49,240 nt of DNA from Candidatus Martarchaeota archaeon (GCA_023380795.1 JAMCSF010000024.1:1-49240); one strand, 5' to 3'; shown: positions 1 through 13,004, counted from the first letter of the stretch. The notes: generated from the sequence alone by a model not told the origin. A program made the numbers and translations.

Positions 1-32
1 AATTTTTTAGGTTAAATTCAGATAAAAGAGCA

Positions 33-950
33 ATGATAACCTTCCATTCCATAGGAGATATGGACTGCGTATCGTCTGCTTTCGGCATTGCGAAAATACT
101 GAAAAATTCCTCAATACGTGCTCCAGATTTCATATCCTCCAATGCCCGCTTCGCGATTGAACAGGCGGGAATAGAGATGCCAGAGCTAGGCAGCGGTTTT
201 GATGAAGGCGCAGAAATCATAGTGCTTGTCGACGTAAACAATTTTGAGGACTGCGGGCGTTTTGAGAAAAGGCTTGAAGAATCTCCTGCCCAGATTGCTG
301 TAATAGACCACCACGCTTTTCCCAAGGCAGGCAAAGCATTAGTCTTCAACGATGAGAGTTATAATTCCACGGCAAGCATAGTATACGAACTCCTCAAAAG
401 CTTAGACATAAGCTTGGATCGCCCAACGTCCGAGCTTCTCGCTATGGGCATATATTCAGATTCTGCAGAATTCAGGAACGCGACTGCCAAGAGCTTCGTT
501 CAGATAGGCGAATTGCTTGAAATTTCAGGCCTCGGGTTTCAGCAGCTGCTGGAGAAATTTTCCAAGCTGGCCCCTGCCGAGGCAAGAGAGAGAACAGTAG
601 ACGAACTTTTCGATTCTGAAACCATGATTGTAAAAGGCAGGCTTTTCGTAAAGGGCACTACTTCTGTACACGCGGCAATAGCGGCCGACGACGCAATAAA
701 GATAGGCGCCGACATAGCCCTTTTCTGCTCTGAATCAGAAAGCGAAATATCTTTCTCTGCCAGGTGCAGGCCGACTTTGGATGCCGAAATGAACTTGCAT
801 CTTGGCAAGATAATGAGATCAATATCGAGCATAATAGAAGGAACAGGTGGAGGCCATCCTTGCGCTGCTGGAGCGTATGGGCCAAAAAAGGAGGGCAAGG
901 ATGCATTCATAAAGGCCTTTCAGGATAAGGTATTCAGGGATCAAAGATGA
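33..950 (+). CDS. DHH-family phosphoesterase (RecJ/NrnA-like)
   Basis: ORF with VIDHH motif, N-terminal D-x-D (GDMDCVSSA) and C-terminal GGGHPCAAGA, typical of DHH/DHHA1. Confidence 0.9.
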   Translation: MITFHSIGDMDCVSSAFGIAKILKNSSIRAPDFISSNARFAIEQAGIEMPELGSGFDEGAEIIVLVDVNNFEDCGRFEKRLEESPAQIAVIDHHAFPKAGKALVFNDESYNSTASIVYELLKSLDISLDRPTSELLAMGIYSDSAEFRNATAKSFVQIGELLEISGLGFQQLLEKFSKLAPAEARERTVDELFDSETMIVKGRLFVKGTTSVHAAIAADDAIKIGADIALFCSESESEISFSARCRPTLDAEMNLHLGKIMRSISSIIEGTGGGHPCAAGAYGPKKEGKDAFIKAFQDKVFRDQR

Positions 951-2155
951 AGATAGCAATAGTTTCGGACATGCACATAGGCTACGAGCGCTTTTATGAC
1001 GACGCTTACGAGCAGGCGCGCGAGGCGCTTGCGAAAGCGGCATCGATGGCCGACGTCATATTGCTTCCAGGAGACATATTTGACAAAAGAGCCCCAAAGC
1101 CAGAAGTTATTGCACAAGCGCTTAGCCTGTTCAGGGAGCTCAACGGCGCCGAATGGAAAACGGATGTTAAATGGTTCAGGGGGCAGGGCAGAGACTTTTC
1201 ATCTGCGCCGATAGTGGCGATATCAGGAACACACGAGAGAACGGCCGCAGGGAAGGAAAACCCTCTAGGGCTTCTCGCACTTGCCGGATTGCTTATAGAC
1301 GCAAGCGAATCGCAAGTACTGCTCGAAAAAGACGGCGAAAGAGTAGCCGTTTATGGGCTTGGAGGCTTGTCCGAGGAAAGGGTCGTAGATAAACTGAAGG
1401 AGCTCGATCCGAAGCCGGTGGAAGGAGCTTTCAACGTTTTCATGCTGCACCAATCCATATACGAGATACTGCCGTTCGACAACTCGTTCATGCACTATGA
1501 TGATTTGCCGAAAGGGTTTGACCTTTACGTTTGCGGCCACATACACAGCAGAGTCAAAGCGACAGTGCACGGAAAGCTTTTCCTTATACCCGGAAGTACG
1601 GTCCTGACGCAGCTGAAGGAGGGGGAACAGGAAAAGAAGGGATTCATACTTTTTGACACGCAGAAATACAGCTACGAGTTTATTGAGATAGGAAGCAGGC
1701 CATTCATAGTTAAAAGGCTGAAATTCGAAAATGCTTCGATTGCAGAGGTAAGGAAAAAATGTGATGAGGCTATAGCCGAATGTGTTGCGGGCAGAGAGAA
1801 AAAGCCAATAGTAAAGCTTTATCTTGAAGGCACTTTTGAGCTTGGTGGCTCTAGCGAGCTGGGCCTCAGGGCGCTGATAATGAAACATGCAGGGGATGCG
1901 ATTTTGGAAATGGACACTTCAGGGCTGAAAGAGCCGGAGATAGAAAAAAGCATAGAAGGGATAAGGGAGAACAGCATAGACAGCGTAGGAATAAAAGATA
2001 TAGGAATGCAGCTGCTGAGGAGCAGGCTGAAGGAGCTCGGCTTCAAAGATGCAATAAATGTCGAGGAGCTCTTCGAGATTCTTTCGGATCAAAAAACTTC
2101 CAAGAAAGACAAAATAATAGAAAACGCGCTTAAGTTTCTAGAAGAGGACCCCTGA
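947..2155 (+). CDS. mre11: DNA double-strand break repair nuclease Mre11/SbcD-like
   Basis: Calcineurin-type phosphoesterase motifs SDMHIGY, LPGDIFD, GTHE, VCGHIHS; ORF overlaps the upstream stop. Confidence 0.85.
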   Translation: MKIAIVSDMHIGYERFYDDAYEQAREALAKAASMADVILLPGDIFDKRAPKPEVIAQALSLFRELNGAEWKTDVKWFRGQGRDFSSAPIVAISGTHERTAAGKENPLGLLALAGLLIDASESQVLLEKDGERVAVYGLGGLSEERVVDKLKELDPKPVEGAFNVFMLHQSIYEILPFDNSFMHYDDLPKGFDLYVCGHIHSRVKATVHGKLFLIPGSTVLTQLKEGEQEKKGFILFDTQKYSYEFIEIGSRPFIVKRLKFENASIAEVRKKCDEAIAECVAGREKKPIVKLYLEGTFELGGSSELGLRALIMKHAGDAILEMDTSGLKEPEIEKSIEGIRENSIDSVGIKDIGMQLLRSRLKELGFKDAINVEELFEILSDQKTSKKDKIIENALKFLEEDP

Positions 2156-2404
2156 TTATTTGTGCTTAGGGGCTTCGGACGAAACTCCAAGTATCTTGTT
2201 TACTTGGTCCTTGTTCTTAGGATCTACTTTCTCATTCAGGAATTCCAAATGCCTAGCATTGCATTTGCGCTCCTTCTGTCGCTTCGAGGTCACTATGTTT
2301 ACATAGCCGTTCTGGCCAACCGAAGTTATGACCGCCATGCTGCCAGCATCCCTTCCGAACTTCTTTATGCATACTCTGCCTTGTTCAACCAACATTTGTA
2401 TCAC
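2156..2404 (-). CDS. rpl14e: 50S ribosomal protein L14e
   Basis: GRVCIKKFGRDAGSMAVI start and NARHLEF motif; followed by cmk as in many archaea. Confidence 0.85.
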   Translation of the reverse strand: MIQMLVEQGRVCIKKFGRDAGSMAVITSVGQNGYVNIVTSKRQKERKCNARHLEFLNEKVDPKNKDQVNKILGVSSEAPKHK

Positions 2405-2460
2405 TTTGTAATCGATATGTGCTTATATTTGCCACTTAACCCTTTTAATTGTTAGCACCG

Positions 2461-2976
2461 TTACCTCTCGCTCGCTTTGGCCGCCAGGCATATTATTTCT
2501 GCGCATTCCCCAGGGCCTATCTTTTCCGTGTTTATGACCATGTCAAATATCGACCTGTCGTTAAGGTCTATTCCGTATATGCGCTTTATGCTCCTTACTT
2601 CGCTCTGGTCCTTTTCTGACACCAGTTTTTCCGCATCGGATATTCCGATATTGTACACTTTTGCCCATCTGGAAGAGCGCGTTTTTATGCCTGCGTGCAG
2701 CCATATCCTGAGCGTTGCGTCTTCAATGAACCATGGCGCCAGCCATGTGCTCAGTACGCACGAGCCTGCGGAATCAGCCTGCTTCTTTATCTCGTTGTCG
2801 AACGATTTCACAAATTCGTCAGACGCATTGTCAGTGAACTTTGCCACTTCCAGCTCGCTCTTCACATATTCCTTGTAAGATTTGTGTATATGAGCTATTC
2901 CGAGCTTTTCCGAAACCAGCTCTGCGACAGTAGTCTTGCCGCTGGAGGTAAAGCCGGATATGCATATCTTGATCAT
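2461..2976 (-). CDS. cmk: archaeal cytidylate kinase
   Basis: MIKICISGFTSSGKTTVAELVSEKLG P-loop; L14e/L34e context; start moved to the internal Met. Confidence 0.85.
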   Translation of the reverse strand: MIKICISGFTSSGKTTVAELVSEKLGIAHIHKSYKEYVKSELEVAKFTDNASDEFVKSFDNEIKKQADSAGSCVLSTWLAPWFIEDATLRIWLHAGIKTRSSRWAKVYNIGISDAEKLVSEKDQSEVRSIKRIYGIDLNDRSIFDMVINTEKIGPGECAEIICLAAKASER

Positions 2977-2980
2977 AGCG

Positions 2981-3307
2981 TCAGTGTGCAACGAGCTGTA
3001 GCACGTAGGACCTTTGCCTTATGCCTATGTCGTTGAGCTTCATGTCGCCCTGCTCCACCCTGCTCCTGAGCTTTACCACTTCGGCAGTGCAGGAAGCGCA
3101 GAGCACTCCCCCAAACAGCCTGCTGTTGGTCCTCCTCGTCTTTGGGCCCTTCTGTGATATGCCGTTGAGCTCCTGGCCGCATATCGCACAGTGCGGCATC
3201 ATGTCCTTTCCGCGCTTGTAATGAGTGACCGTCCTCTTTGAACTCGTTACTCTTTGTACCTTCTTGAAACTGTGAGACCTGTGCATTGGCTTTGGCAAAT
3301 TAAACAC
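2981..3307 (-). CDS. rpl34e: 50S ribosomal protein L34e
   Basis: HCAICGQELNG...RRTNSRLFGGVLCASC zinc-binding Cys pairs; gene order. Confidence 0.85.
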   Translation of the reverse strand: MFNLPKPMHRSHSFKKVQRVTSSKRTVTHYKRGKDMMPHCAICGQELNGISQKGPKTRRTNSRLFGGVLCASCTAEVVKLRSRVEQGDMKLNDIGIRQRSYVLQLVAH

Positions 3308-3358
3308 CTTTTAAAACAACAACTTAATTGAGTAAAGGAAATTCTATTGAAAAACTAT

Positions 3359-3889
3359 TTATGTGTTTGTACCTGATTCTGCTGCTTCCGCTGCAGCTAT
3401 CGCTTGGCGCTCCAGCTTCGTTTTCTTTCTGTCGTATATCATTATTATTATCGATGTAGTTATTCCCAAAATGAAAACGCATGCGAAGAACACGCCTAGA
3501 TAGTTTAGCTTCATAGAGCCAAGGATAGACAAAGGCACGTACTCGTTGGCTATCGAATGGAAAGTAGTTGGCAGAACAAGGTAATAAAGCAGGAAAAATA
3601 CAGGCAGTATGACTAGCATTGGCTTTATGGACGTCTTCATGTTTTCGCTCATAAGTGGCATTAGCTCGCTCTGCTTCTTGGCTATCTCCTCTTTTGTGGC
3701 ATTTGACTTTACAAGCTGGTTCAGCTCCTTCGACAGCGCATTCATGCGCTGCTGCAGCTCCCTCATCTTCTTTGGATTCCCTACCTTGCGCTGGGCAAAC
3801 GTCGAGAAGGCCACATAGGCTATGCCTATGGCTATAATTATTATTACTGTGCCCATGGGCATCAGTGCGTTAAGAGTTACTGCGGCCAT
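3359..3889 (-). CDS. EMC3/TMCO1 family (DUF106) membrane protein
   Basis: Three hydrophobic segments with central coiled region RKVGNPKKMRELQQRMNALSKEL; located between L34e and adkA. Confidence 0.8.
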   Translation of the reverse strand: MAAVTLNALMPMGTVIIIIAIGIAYVAFSTFAQRKVGNPKKMRELQQRMNALSKELNQLVKSNATKEEIAKKQSELMPLMSENMKTSIKPMLVILPVFFLLYYLVLPTTFHSIANEYVPLSILGSMKLNYLGVFFACVFILGITTSIIIMIYDRKKTKLERQAIAAAEAAESGTNT

Positions 3890-4481
3890 GGTATTCGCTG
3901 TTTTCAGTTATATCATTTATGAAGCTCTTGAAGTCCGCTTTTGCAGCCTCAAGCCCTCCTTCTTTGTTGTGCAGTATGTAAACCGGTATATCGTATGTCG
4001 ACCCGTAAAGAGTCACTACTGAGAGATTAAGATGGCGCTGCAGGTTCAGCACCTCCTCGTCATCGTTCTCTCTTTTCCTTACAGTGTCAGTCGAGCGCCG
4101 CTTTATCAGCTCATCTGGGCTGGCATCGACATATATTATGCCGCGTATGCTTCCCATATACTGCAAGTCATTTATGGGCAGTCCAAATATAAATTTATTT
4201 CCTTTTTCGACCGTTGCGTGAGTGTCAACTATTACCGTGCCCTTCATTTTCGCTATCTTGCTGAAGGCCGCCTTCCTCAATTCCCTTATTTTCTCTGTTG
4301 GGAGATACCTGAGCCTGTCCCTAGGTATGTTCTGGGATTTTACCTCTTCGGCCATCAGCGTGCCTATGTTTACGACCTCAAAGTTCCGTGTTTCGGCATT
4401 CACGCTGTTTATAAGGGTTGTTTTTCCTGCTCCCGGAGAACCAAGAACGAGTATTATTATGTTTTCAGGATTGTGTTCCAT
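3870..4481 (-). CDS. adkA: archaeal-type adenylate kinase AdkA
   Basis: IILVLGSPGAGKTTLINSV, VVNIGTLM, VDTHATVEKGNKFIFGLP; start moved to the internal Met at 4481. Confidence 0.88.
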   Translation of the reverse strand: MEHNPENIIILVLGSPGAGKTTLINSVNAETRNFEVVNIGTLMAEEVKSQNIPRDRLRYLPTEKIRELRKAAFSKIAKMKGTVIVDTHATVEKGNKFIFGLPINDLQYMGSIRGIIYVDASPDELIKRRSTDTVRKRENDDEEVLNLQRHLNLSVVTLYGSTYDIPVYILHNKEGGLEAAKADFKSFINDITENSEYHGRSNS

Positions 4482-4600
4482 TGGATGCACGTTTGTGTTT
4501 CGGATTTCGAGTTTAAAATGTTTTGCATTGGGACTATGCAAGCTTAAAAAAAGAAAAATAAAAGGGACGGGCCCTAGCCCGTCACCCCATTACGTGCCGT

Positions 4601-6250
4601 TTATTCCATAGGCGGCATTCCTTGCGCACCGCCTGGGCCTCCAGGAGACCTTCCCCTGGAGCTGATTATGTCGTCTATCCTGAGGATCATCTCCGCTGCC
4701 TCGCTCGCGCTGTATATGGACTGCACCTTCATCTTTTCAGGCTCGAACACCCCGACCTTGTTCATGTCGCCTATCGCATTCCTGTATACGTCAACGCCGT
4801 ATATCTTGCCGTCCTTCGCCTTGTGCTTGCTCCTGAGCTGCACCAGCGTGTCTATGGCGTCTATTCCGGCGCTTTCCGCAAGGGTCTTTGGTATGCCTTC
4901 GAGTGCATCTGCGAATTTCTGTATCGCGAGCTGCTCCCTTCCTCCGACCTGGCCTGAGTAGTTCCTTAGCTCGTCTGCTAGGTCTATCTCTATGCTGCCT
5001 CCGCCTATGACGTATCTTCCGTCATTTTCGATAGTGGCGGATACCGCACCTATCACGTCGTTGAGCGAACGCTCTGCCTCGTCTATTACCTGCTGCGTGC
5101 CTCCCCTCACGAATATAGTTACGCTCTTCGGGTCCTTGCACTTCTCTACGAAGACCATCTGCTCTCCTGCTATCTTGCGCTCTTCGACTATGCCTGCGTG
5201 TCCCAGATCTTCTGAGTTGAGGTCGTCCAGGCTAGTTATTATCTTTGCTCCGGTGGCCTTTGAGAGCTTCTCTATGTCGCTCTTCTTTACCCTCCTCACT
5301 GCCATTATGCCGGCTTTGGCAAGGTAGTGCTGCGCCATGTCGTCTATCCCCTTCTGCGTCACAACGAAGTTTGCGCCGCTCTTCTTGACCTTCTCGACCA
5401 TTTCCTTGAGCATGCGCTCCTCTTGCTGCAGGTATGACTGTATCTGGTCCGGAGACGTTATTTCTATCTTTGCGTCCGTTTCCGTTTTCTCGATCTCCAG
5501 AGCCACGTCCAAAAGCGCTATCTTTGCGTTTGTCAGCGACTTTGGCATTCCTGGATGCGCCACTTCTTTGTCAATAAGCACGCCGTTTATCAGTGCAGTG
5601 TCTGCTATGCTGCCCCCGGCCTTTTTCTCCACCTTTATGAAGTCGTGGTCAATGTGGTATTTGCCGTCCTGGCTCTTTTCCATTACCTGCTTTACCGCCT
5701 TTATTACCAGCTTTGATATCTGCGCCTTTGTGTTGTCGTCGCCTATGTTCTTTGAGCCCATCGAAACCATTGCAATCTTCTGCAAAGTCTGCTCGTCGCT
5801 TATTTCGACGCTCTTCGAATACTTTGACAGTATTTCAGCCGCCTTTCCGGCTGCCATCTTGTATCCCTTTATTATTATTGTAGGATGTATGCCCTGCTCC
5901 AGAAGGTCTTCTGCACCCTTGAGCAATCCCCCTGCCGTTATTATTACGCTTGTGGTTCCGTCTCCGACCTCCCTGTCCTGCGTCTTTGCGACGTCAACGA
6001 GTATCTTTGCAACCGGGTGCTCTACGTTCATTTCTTCTAGTATCGTGGCCCCGTCGTTGGTTATGACTATGTCTCCGAGGTCGCTAACCAGCATCTTGTC
6101 CATACCCTTAGGACCCAGAGTCGTTTTTACGGCGTTCGCCACTGCCACTGCCACTGCGATGTTTGTTCGTTGCGCGTCCCTGCCCAAAAGCCTGGATGCT
6201 CCCTCCGGGAGCAGCAATACCTGCTGTCCGCCCATATTGTTTTCTGCCAT
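4601..6250 (-). CDS. thsA: thermosome subunit (group II chaperonin)
   Basis: TLGPKGMDKMLV, NDGATIL, GDGTTSVII, Gly-rich C-terminus; start moved to MAENNMGG. Confidence 0.97.
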   Translation of the reverse strand: MAENNMGGQQVLLLPEGASRLLGRDAQRTNIAVAVAVANAVKTTLGPKGMDKMLVSDLGDIVITNDGATILEEMNVEHPVAKILVDVAKTQDREVGDGTTSVIITAGGLLKGAEDLLEQGIHPTIIIKGYKMAAGKAAEILSKYSKSVEISDEQTLQKIAMVSMGSKNIGDDNTKAQISKLVIKAVKQVMEKSQDGKYHIDHDFIKVEKKAGGSIADTALINGVLIDKEVAHPGMPKSLTNAKIALLDVALEIEKTETDAKIEITSPDQIQSYLQQEERMLKEMVEKVKKSGANFVVTQKGIDDMAQHYLAKAGIMAVRRVKKSDIEKLSKATGAKIITSLDDLNSEDLGHAGIVEERKIAGEQMVFVEKCKDPKSVTIFVRGGTQQVIDEAERSLNDVIGAVSATIENDGRYVIGGGSIEIDLADELRNYSGQVGGREQLAIQKFADALEGIPKTLAESAGIDAIDTLVQLRSKHKAKDGKIYGVDVYRNAIGDMNKVGVFEPEKMKVQSIYSASEAAEMILRIDDIISSRGRSPGGPGGAQGMPPME

Positions 6251-6496
6251 GTTATCACTTTGTTTTAGCGTTATTCTCTCGTCATTTATTGCCGATGTTT
6301 TCGGACCATTACAATACAAACAGATGTCCGTAACATTTTACATATATATGTATTCGTATATTACCATGATTAAGTATTTATAGTTTGTGCCTACAGTGCA
6401 TGAAGTGCGGTGCTCGCTGCGATTGTGCGCGTTTCATAGGTAAAGCAGGCTTTACCAAAAGTGTTTTAAATATAAAATCCCTAATATTTATCGTAA

Positions 6497-8455
<1,959 letters not shown>

Positions 8456-8460
8456 TACAG

Positions 8461-10941
8461 ATGGCAGAGAACAATAACGCTTACGACAGCAGAAACCTCG
8501 AGGTAACGATAGAGGGAGAAATGCAGAGCAGCTACATCGATTACGCGATGAGCGTCATAATAGGCAGGGCGCTCCCGGATGCCAGGGACGGGCTGAAGCC
8601 GGCCCAGAGAAGAATACTTTACGCAATGCACATGCTCAAGAACACGCACGAGCAGGCAACCAAGAAGAGCGCAAGGATTGTAGGAGAAGTAATAGGAAAG
8701 TACCATCCGCACGGAGATGCGGCGGTGTACGAGACGCTTGTGAGGATGGCGCAGGATTTTTCCATGAACCACATGCTTGTAGAGGGCCAGGGCAACATGG
8801 GCTCGATAGACGGAGACCCGGCTGCTGCACAGAGGTACACGGAAGTCAGGCTTAGAAGGCTTGCCGAAGAGATGCTTGAGGATCTTGACAAGAAAGCAGT
8901 GCCGTTCATACCTAATTTCGACAACACCGAGGAAGAGCCTTCGGTGCTGCCTTCGAAAGTACCGAACCTGATGATAAACGGCTCTTCGGGCATAGCGGTT
9001 GGCGTCGCTACGAACATACTGCCGCACAACCTGGGCGAAGTGTGCGACGCGATAATGGCCTACATAGCCAACCCGGAGATAACGCCGATTGAGCTTATGG
9101 GCAATATAAAGGGGCCTGATTTCCCTACTGGCGGCATAGCGTTCATGAGCCCGGAGCTCAAGAGGTCATACTTAACAGGGAGGGGCAGCGTCATACTTAG
9201 GGGCAAGGCAGAGCTCGAGGAGGGGCACAGGCTGAGGCAGTTCGTCATAAGTGAGATACCATACACGGTCAACAAGAGCACGCTGGTGGCCAAAATAGCA
9301 GAGCTCGGGAAGCAGAAGCTCATAGACGGAATGAGCACCATAAGGGACGAGAGCGACAAGAAGGGCATGAGAGTAGTCATAGAGCTCAAGCAGGATGCCA
9401 ACCCCGATGTAGTGCTCAACCAGCTTTACAAGCATACGCAGATGCAGATAACCCTTCCGGTAATGAACATTGCCGTAATGGGCAACAGGCTGCTTACGCT
9501 CAACATACGCGATTTCATAAAGGTGTTCGTGGAGCACAGGATGGAGGTCATACGCGCAAGGACAAGATACGATTTGGGAGTGGCAACCGACAGGCGCCAT
9601 ATAGTGGAGGGGCTTCTCATAGCACTCAAGGATATTGACGGAGTAATATCCATAATAAAGGCCAGCTCGGACACAAGAGAAGCAAGGGAAACGCTCATAG
9701 GCAACTACAGCATAAGCGAGAAGCAGGCCAACGCGATACTTGACATGAAGCTGGCAAGGCTCACAAGGCTGGAAACGACGTCGCTTGAGGCCGAAAAGGC
9801 AGAGCTGGACAAGAGCATAAGCTACTACAACAGCGTGCTGGAGAACGAATCCATGGTTTACGGGATAATAAAGGAGGAGACTCTTGCGCTCAAGGACAAA
9901 TACGGGATTCCACGAAAGACAGAAATAGTGGAAGACGAGGCGCTCAGCATAGAGAACGAGGACCTCATAAAAGACTATCCTTGCGTTGTCCTGATAACCA
10001 ACAAGGGCTACATGAAAAGGCTGGATATGGACGCATACAAGAGCCAGGCTAGGGGAGGCAAGGGAGTCATAACCATGGAGCTTAAAGACGAGGATTTCGT
10101 CAGGCAGAGCCTGCAGTGCATGTCAAAGGACTTCCTCCTTGCCATAACAAACAAGGGCAGGGCGTACTGGCTAAAGGCTTACGCTGTGCCGGAGGGCGGC
10201 AGGTACAGCTCCGGCAAGGCCGCGGCCAACATGTTTGCGCTCGGAACGGACGAAAGGATAGAAAAAATAGTTAACACCAGGGAGTTCGAAGGCAAGTACA
10301 TAAACTTCGTGACTAGCTCCGGAATAATAAAGAGGAGCATGGCCGCGCTGTATTCCAGGCCGCGCTCCACCGGAATAATAGCGCTGAGCATAAACGAAGG
10401 CGATTCCCTGGCAGAAGTATGCATATCAGACGGATCTTCCGACATCTTCGTTGCCACATCAAGCGGAAAGGCAATAAGGTTCAAAGAGACCGACGCAAGA
10501 TCGGTAGGCAGGAATGCTACCGGGGTCAGGGCGATAAGGCTCAGGAAGGGCGACCGCGTGGTAAACGCCGTAGCAGTGAAAGACGATTCGCTGGTTGCAA
10601 GCATAAGCGCAAAGGGATATGGCAAGATAACCGAGATAGGAAAATACAGGCTGCAACACAGGGGAGGCAAGGGAATAATAAACCTCAAGGTAAACGAGAA
10701 GACAGGCAACGTAGTAAAGGCGCTCTCATGCAGCATTGACGACAGCATAATACTGGTTAATTCCGCAGGGCTTTCGATACAGTTCGACGCTTCAGAGGTC
10801 AGGCAGAGCGGCAGGAGCGCCAGCGGAGTCAGATTAATGAGGCTGGAAGAGGGCACGGTAGTGGTTGACGCACAGGCAGTAAAGAAGCAGGACGAGACCG
10901 GCGACGCGCAAGCCAGCTCTAAAGAACAAAGCCCGAGCTAG
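8461..10941 (+). CDS. gyrA: DNA gyrase subunit A
   Basis: [42 protein letters not shown], catalytic QRYTE, six-bladed CTD repeats. Confidence 0.97.
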   Translation: MAENNNAYDSRNLEVTIEGEMQSSYIDYAMSVIIGRALPDARDGLKPAQRRILYAMHMLKNTHEQATKKSARIVGEVIGKYHPHGDAAVYETLVRMAQDFSMNHMLVEGQGNMGSIDGDPAAAQRYTEVRLRRLAEEMLEDLDKKAVPFIPNFDNTEEEPSVLPSKVPNLMINGSSGIAVGVATNILPHNLGEVCDAIMAYIANPEITPIELMGNIKGPDFPTGGIAFMSPELKRSYLTGRGSVILRGKAELEEGHRLRQFVISEIPYTVNKSTLVAKIAELGKQKLIDGMSTIRDESDKKGMRVVIELKQDANPDVVLNQLYKHTQMQITLPVMNIAVMGNRLLTLNIRDFIKVFVEHRMEVIRARTRYDLGVATDRRHIVEGLLIALKDIDGVISIIKASSDTREARETLIGNYSISEKQANAILDMKLARLTRLETTSLEAEKAELDKSISYYNSVLENESMVYGIIKEETLALKDKYGIPRKTEIVEDEALSIENEDLIKDYPCVVLITNKGYMKRLDMDAYKSQARGGKGVITMELKDEDFVRQSLQCMSKDFLLAITNKGRAYWLKAYAVPEGGRYSSGKAAANMFALGTDERIEKIVNTREFEGKYINFVTSSGIIKRSMAALYSRPRSTGIIALSINEGDSLAEVCISDGSSDIFVATSSGKAIRFKETDARSVGRNATGVRAIRLRKGDRVVNAVAVKDDSLVASISAKGYGKITEIGKYRLQHRGGKGIINLKVNEKTGNVVKALSCSIDDSIILVNSAGLSIQFDASEVRQSGRSASGVRLMRLEEGTVVVDAQAVKKQDETGDAQASSKEQSPS

Positions 10942-10969
10942 ACGCCAAAAACCCAAAAATAAGATGCAT

Positions 10970-11920
10970 TCAGTCCCTTATGCCTTCGGGAGTTACCTTT
11001 ATGACGCATTCTCCGTCTGGCATGCTTGGGCTGTCGACGAGCCTGACTATGCGCTTGTCCTCCTTGCTTTTCCTCAGGTAAAGCCTAGTTGTGGCTGCAT
11101 GAGCCAGGATATTGCCGCCTATTGGAGTGGTAGGATCTCCGAAGAGTATTCCAGGATTGTCCATGACTTGGTTGGTTATGTATACAGCCAACGAATATTT
11201 ATCGGCAAGAGCTTGGAGCTTGTGAATGTGAACGTTGAGCTTTTGCTGCCTTTCCCCGAGGGCGCCCCTGCCTATGAACTCTGATCTGAAAAGAGACATC
11301 AGGGAATCGACCACTATGAGCTTTATGTTCTTCTCCGGTATTATGCTATCCGCCCTTTCTATTGTAAGTATCTGTTTCTCTGTTGTGGTGGCCCTTACGA
11401 CTATTATGTTTTGGAGCACCTGCTGCTCGTCCATCTTCTGCGCTTTGGCCATCTCGGCTATGCGCTCAGGCCTGAACGTGCCTTCCGTATCGATAAAAAG
11501 CACCGCACCTTCTAGGCCTCCTTTATCTTTTGGCAGCTGCGCGTTGACAGATAGCTGGAAGCCCAGCTGGCTCTTTCCGCTTGCGAATTTTCCATATACT
11601 TCAGTTATGGCGTTGGTTTCGACCCCTCCGCCTATGAGCTCGTTGAGGTCTTTTGATCCTGTGGTTATTTTGCCAAGCACGTTGCGCCTTTCCAGTATCT
11701 GGCCTCCGGTCTCATAATCTATTGTTGTGGCTTCCTGCGCGGCCTGTATCGCCTCCTTGGCCTTTTCAGCGTTTATGCCAGCGAGCTCGGCTAGCTCATG
11801 AGGAGCCGAGACTGCTACCTTTTCAAGGGTGTCTATGCCAGCGGCCCTGAGCTTTTCTGCTGTGGTTGGACCTATGCCTGGCAGGTCCTCGAGCTCCTTC
11901 ACGGATTTTTCCTTTGCCAT
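10970..11920 (-). CDS. radA: DNA repair and recombination protein RadA
   Basis: N-terminal HhH LPGIGPTTAEKL; Walker A GKFASGKSQ; EFIGRGALGERQQKLN. Confidence 0.97.
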   Translation of the reverse strand: MAKEKSVKELEDLPGIGPTTAEKLRAAGIDTLEKVAVSAPHELAELAGINAEKAKEAIQAAQEATTIDYETGGQILERRNVLGKITTGSKDLNELIGGGVETNAITEVYGKFASGKSQLGFQLSVNAQLPKDKGGLEGAVLFIDTEGTFRPERIAEMAKAQKMDEQQVLQNIIVVRATTTEKQILTIERADSIIPEKNIKLIVVDSLMSLFRSEFIGRGALGERQQKLNVHIHKLQALADKYSLAVYITNQVMDNPGILFGDPTTPIGGNILAHAATTRLYLRKSKEDKRIVRLVDSPSMPDGECVIKVTPEGIRD

Positions 11921-12004
11921 ACAATAAGCACCAACTAAGCATATGTATTTGTTGCGTTAGCCATTTATACTATTCGCTATGCCCCAAAATTGCCTAAATT
12001 AAGC

Positions 12005-12080
12005 AGAAAAAGTGCCAGCGTGCAATGCACGCTGGCAAGGCGACCAGTTCTTCACGACCTTCCTACAGTAGAGAACCCGT
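12005..12080 (-). ncRNA. candidate small structured RNA (unknown family)
   Basis: Intergenic; minus-strand TATA-like TTTTTATAT (about 12087-12096), GTTCT...AGAAC pairing, then perfect 11-bp hairpin TGCCAGCGTGC-ATT-GCACGCTGGCA followed by CTTTTT. Confidence 0.4.
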
Positions 12081-12311
12081 AATATAATATAAAAAGATAA
12101 GTTTAAAAAACTTTTGAAATAGCGGAATATTTATAATTTAAAGCGTTTTTTCTCGGAGATTTTGCTTCTGGATATGCCTGACCGCCGCAGGGCCTTCCGC
12201 GGCGCACAGAGGGGAGCTTTTATATCTTTTTGGCTCAAAGTATATCCTTGTATTTGGAAAGCAGCGACGCATGTGACCCTAGTTTTGCGTTGCGCAGCCT
12301 GCGGAATCTTA

Positions 12312-13004
12312 ATGGCAACTTTTCTAACCTTGAACGTCAAGGCGACAGTAGCAGCCCTTGTGATGGGGCTAGCCATGCTGCTGCTAGCCTGGCCGAGCTA
12401 CGGCATCTTTTTCTTCCTGGTAATGCTGTGGTTCCTGGCAATTTCTGCAGTCGTTACTTTCGCAGGCACGTCGTACAAGAAGAAGAAAGGGCTTTACGAA
12501 AAGCAGAGAGGCGTCAAGAACGTCATAGCCAACGGCCTGCTGCCGCTCATTTTCGTTGCGGTTTTCGCGTTCGGTAGGATTTACCATTATGGGATGCTTG
12601 ACCTATTCGCTTTGGCTGGGTTCATAAGCGCAGTCAGTGCCGTGACCGCAGACAAGTTCAGCAGCGAGCTCGGCGTTTTGGACGGAGAGCCCAGGATGAT
12701 ATTCAATTTCAAGAAGGTGAAAAAGGGCACATCCGGAGGCGTAACTGCTTTCGGCCTTGCAATGGGGCTTTTAGGAAGCGTAGTCGCGAGCGTGACGGTT
12801 TTCGCGGCGCCTCAGTTCGGAGTTTTCATTCCGAAGTACACGATTTTCCTCATAGTACTGATTGCTGGATTTCTGGGCACCGTATTCGATTCAATGCTGG
12901 GCTATTTTGAAGACAGGGGAACCGGAAACAAGTTCACTTCGAACTTTTTCGCTGCTGCTGGAGCTAGCGCCGTTTGCCTTGCTGCGCTCGCCTTTTTAGT
13001 TTGA
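12312..13004 (+). CDS. DUF92 (TIGR00297-like) integral membrane protein
   Basis: Multi-TM; DKFSSELGVLDGEPRMI and GTVFDSMLGYFEDRG motifs; start uncertain. Confidence 0.75.
   Translation: MATFLTLNVKATVAALVMGLAMLLLAWPSYGIFFFLVMLWFLAISAVVTFAGTSYKKKKGLYEKQRGVKNVIANGLLPLIFVAVFAFGRIYHYGMLDLFALAGFISAVSAVTADKFSSELGVLDGEPRMIFNFKKVKKGTSGGVTAFGLAMGLLGSVVASVTVFAAPQFGVFIPKYTIFLIVLIAGFLGTVFDSMLGYFEDRGTGNKFTSNFFAAAGASAVCLAALAFLV

Noticed and set aside
1265-1888. 207-residue minus-strand ORF inside mre11
   Set aside because: Antisense shadow with no recognisable motif.
5337-6383. 348-residue plus-strand ORF opposite the thermosome gene
   Set aside because: It is fully antisense to a clear conserved gene, has low-complexity Ser/Ile/Phe composition, and shows no family motifs.
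10179-10856. 225-residue minus-strand ORF inside gyrA
   Set aside because: Antisense shadow of the GyrA C-terminal domain.
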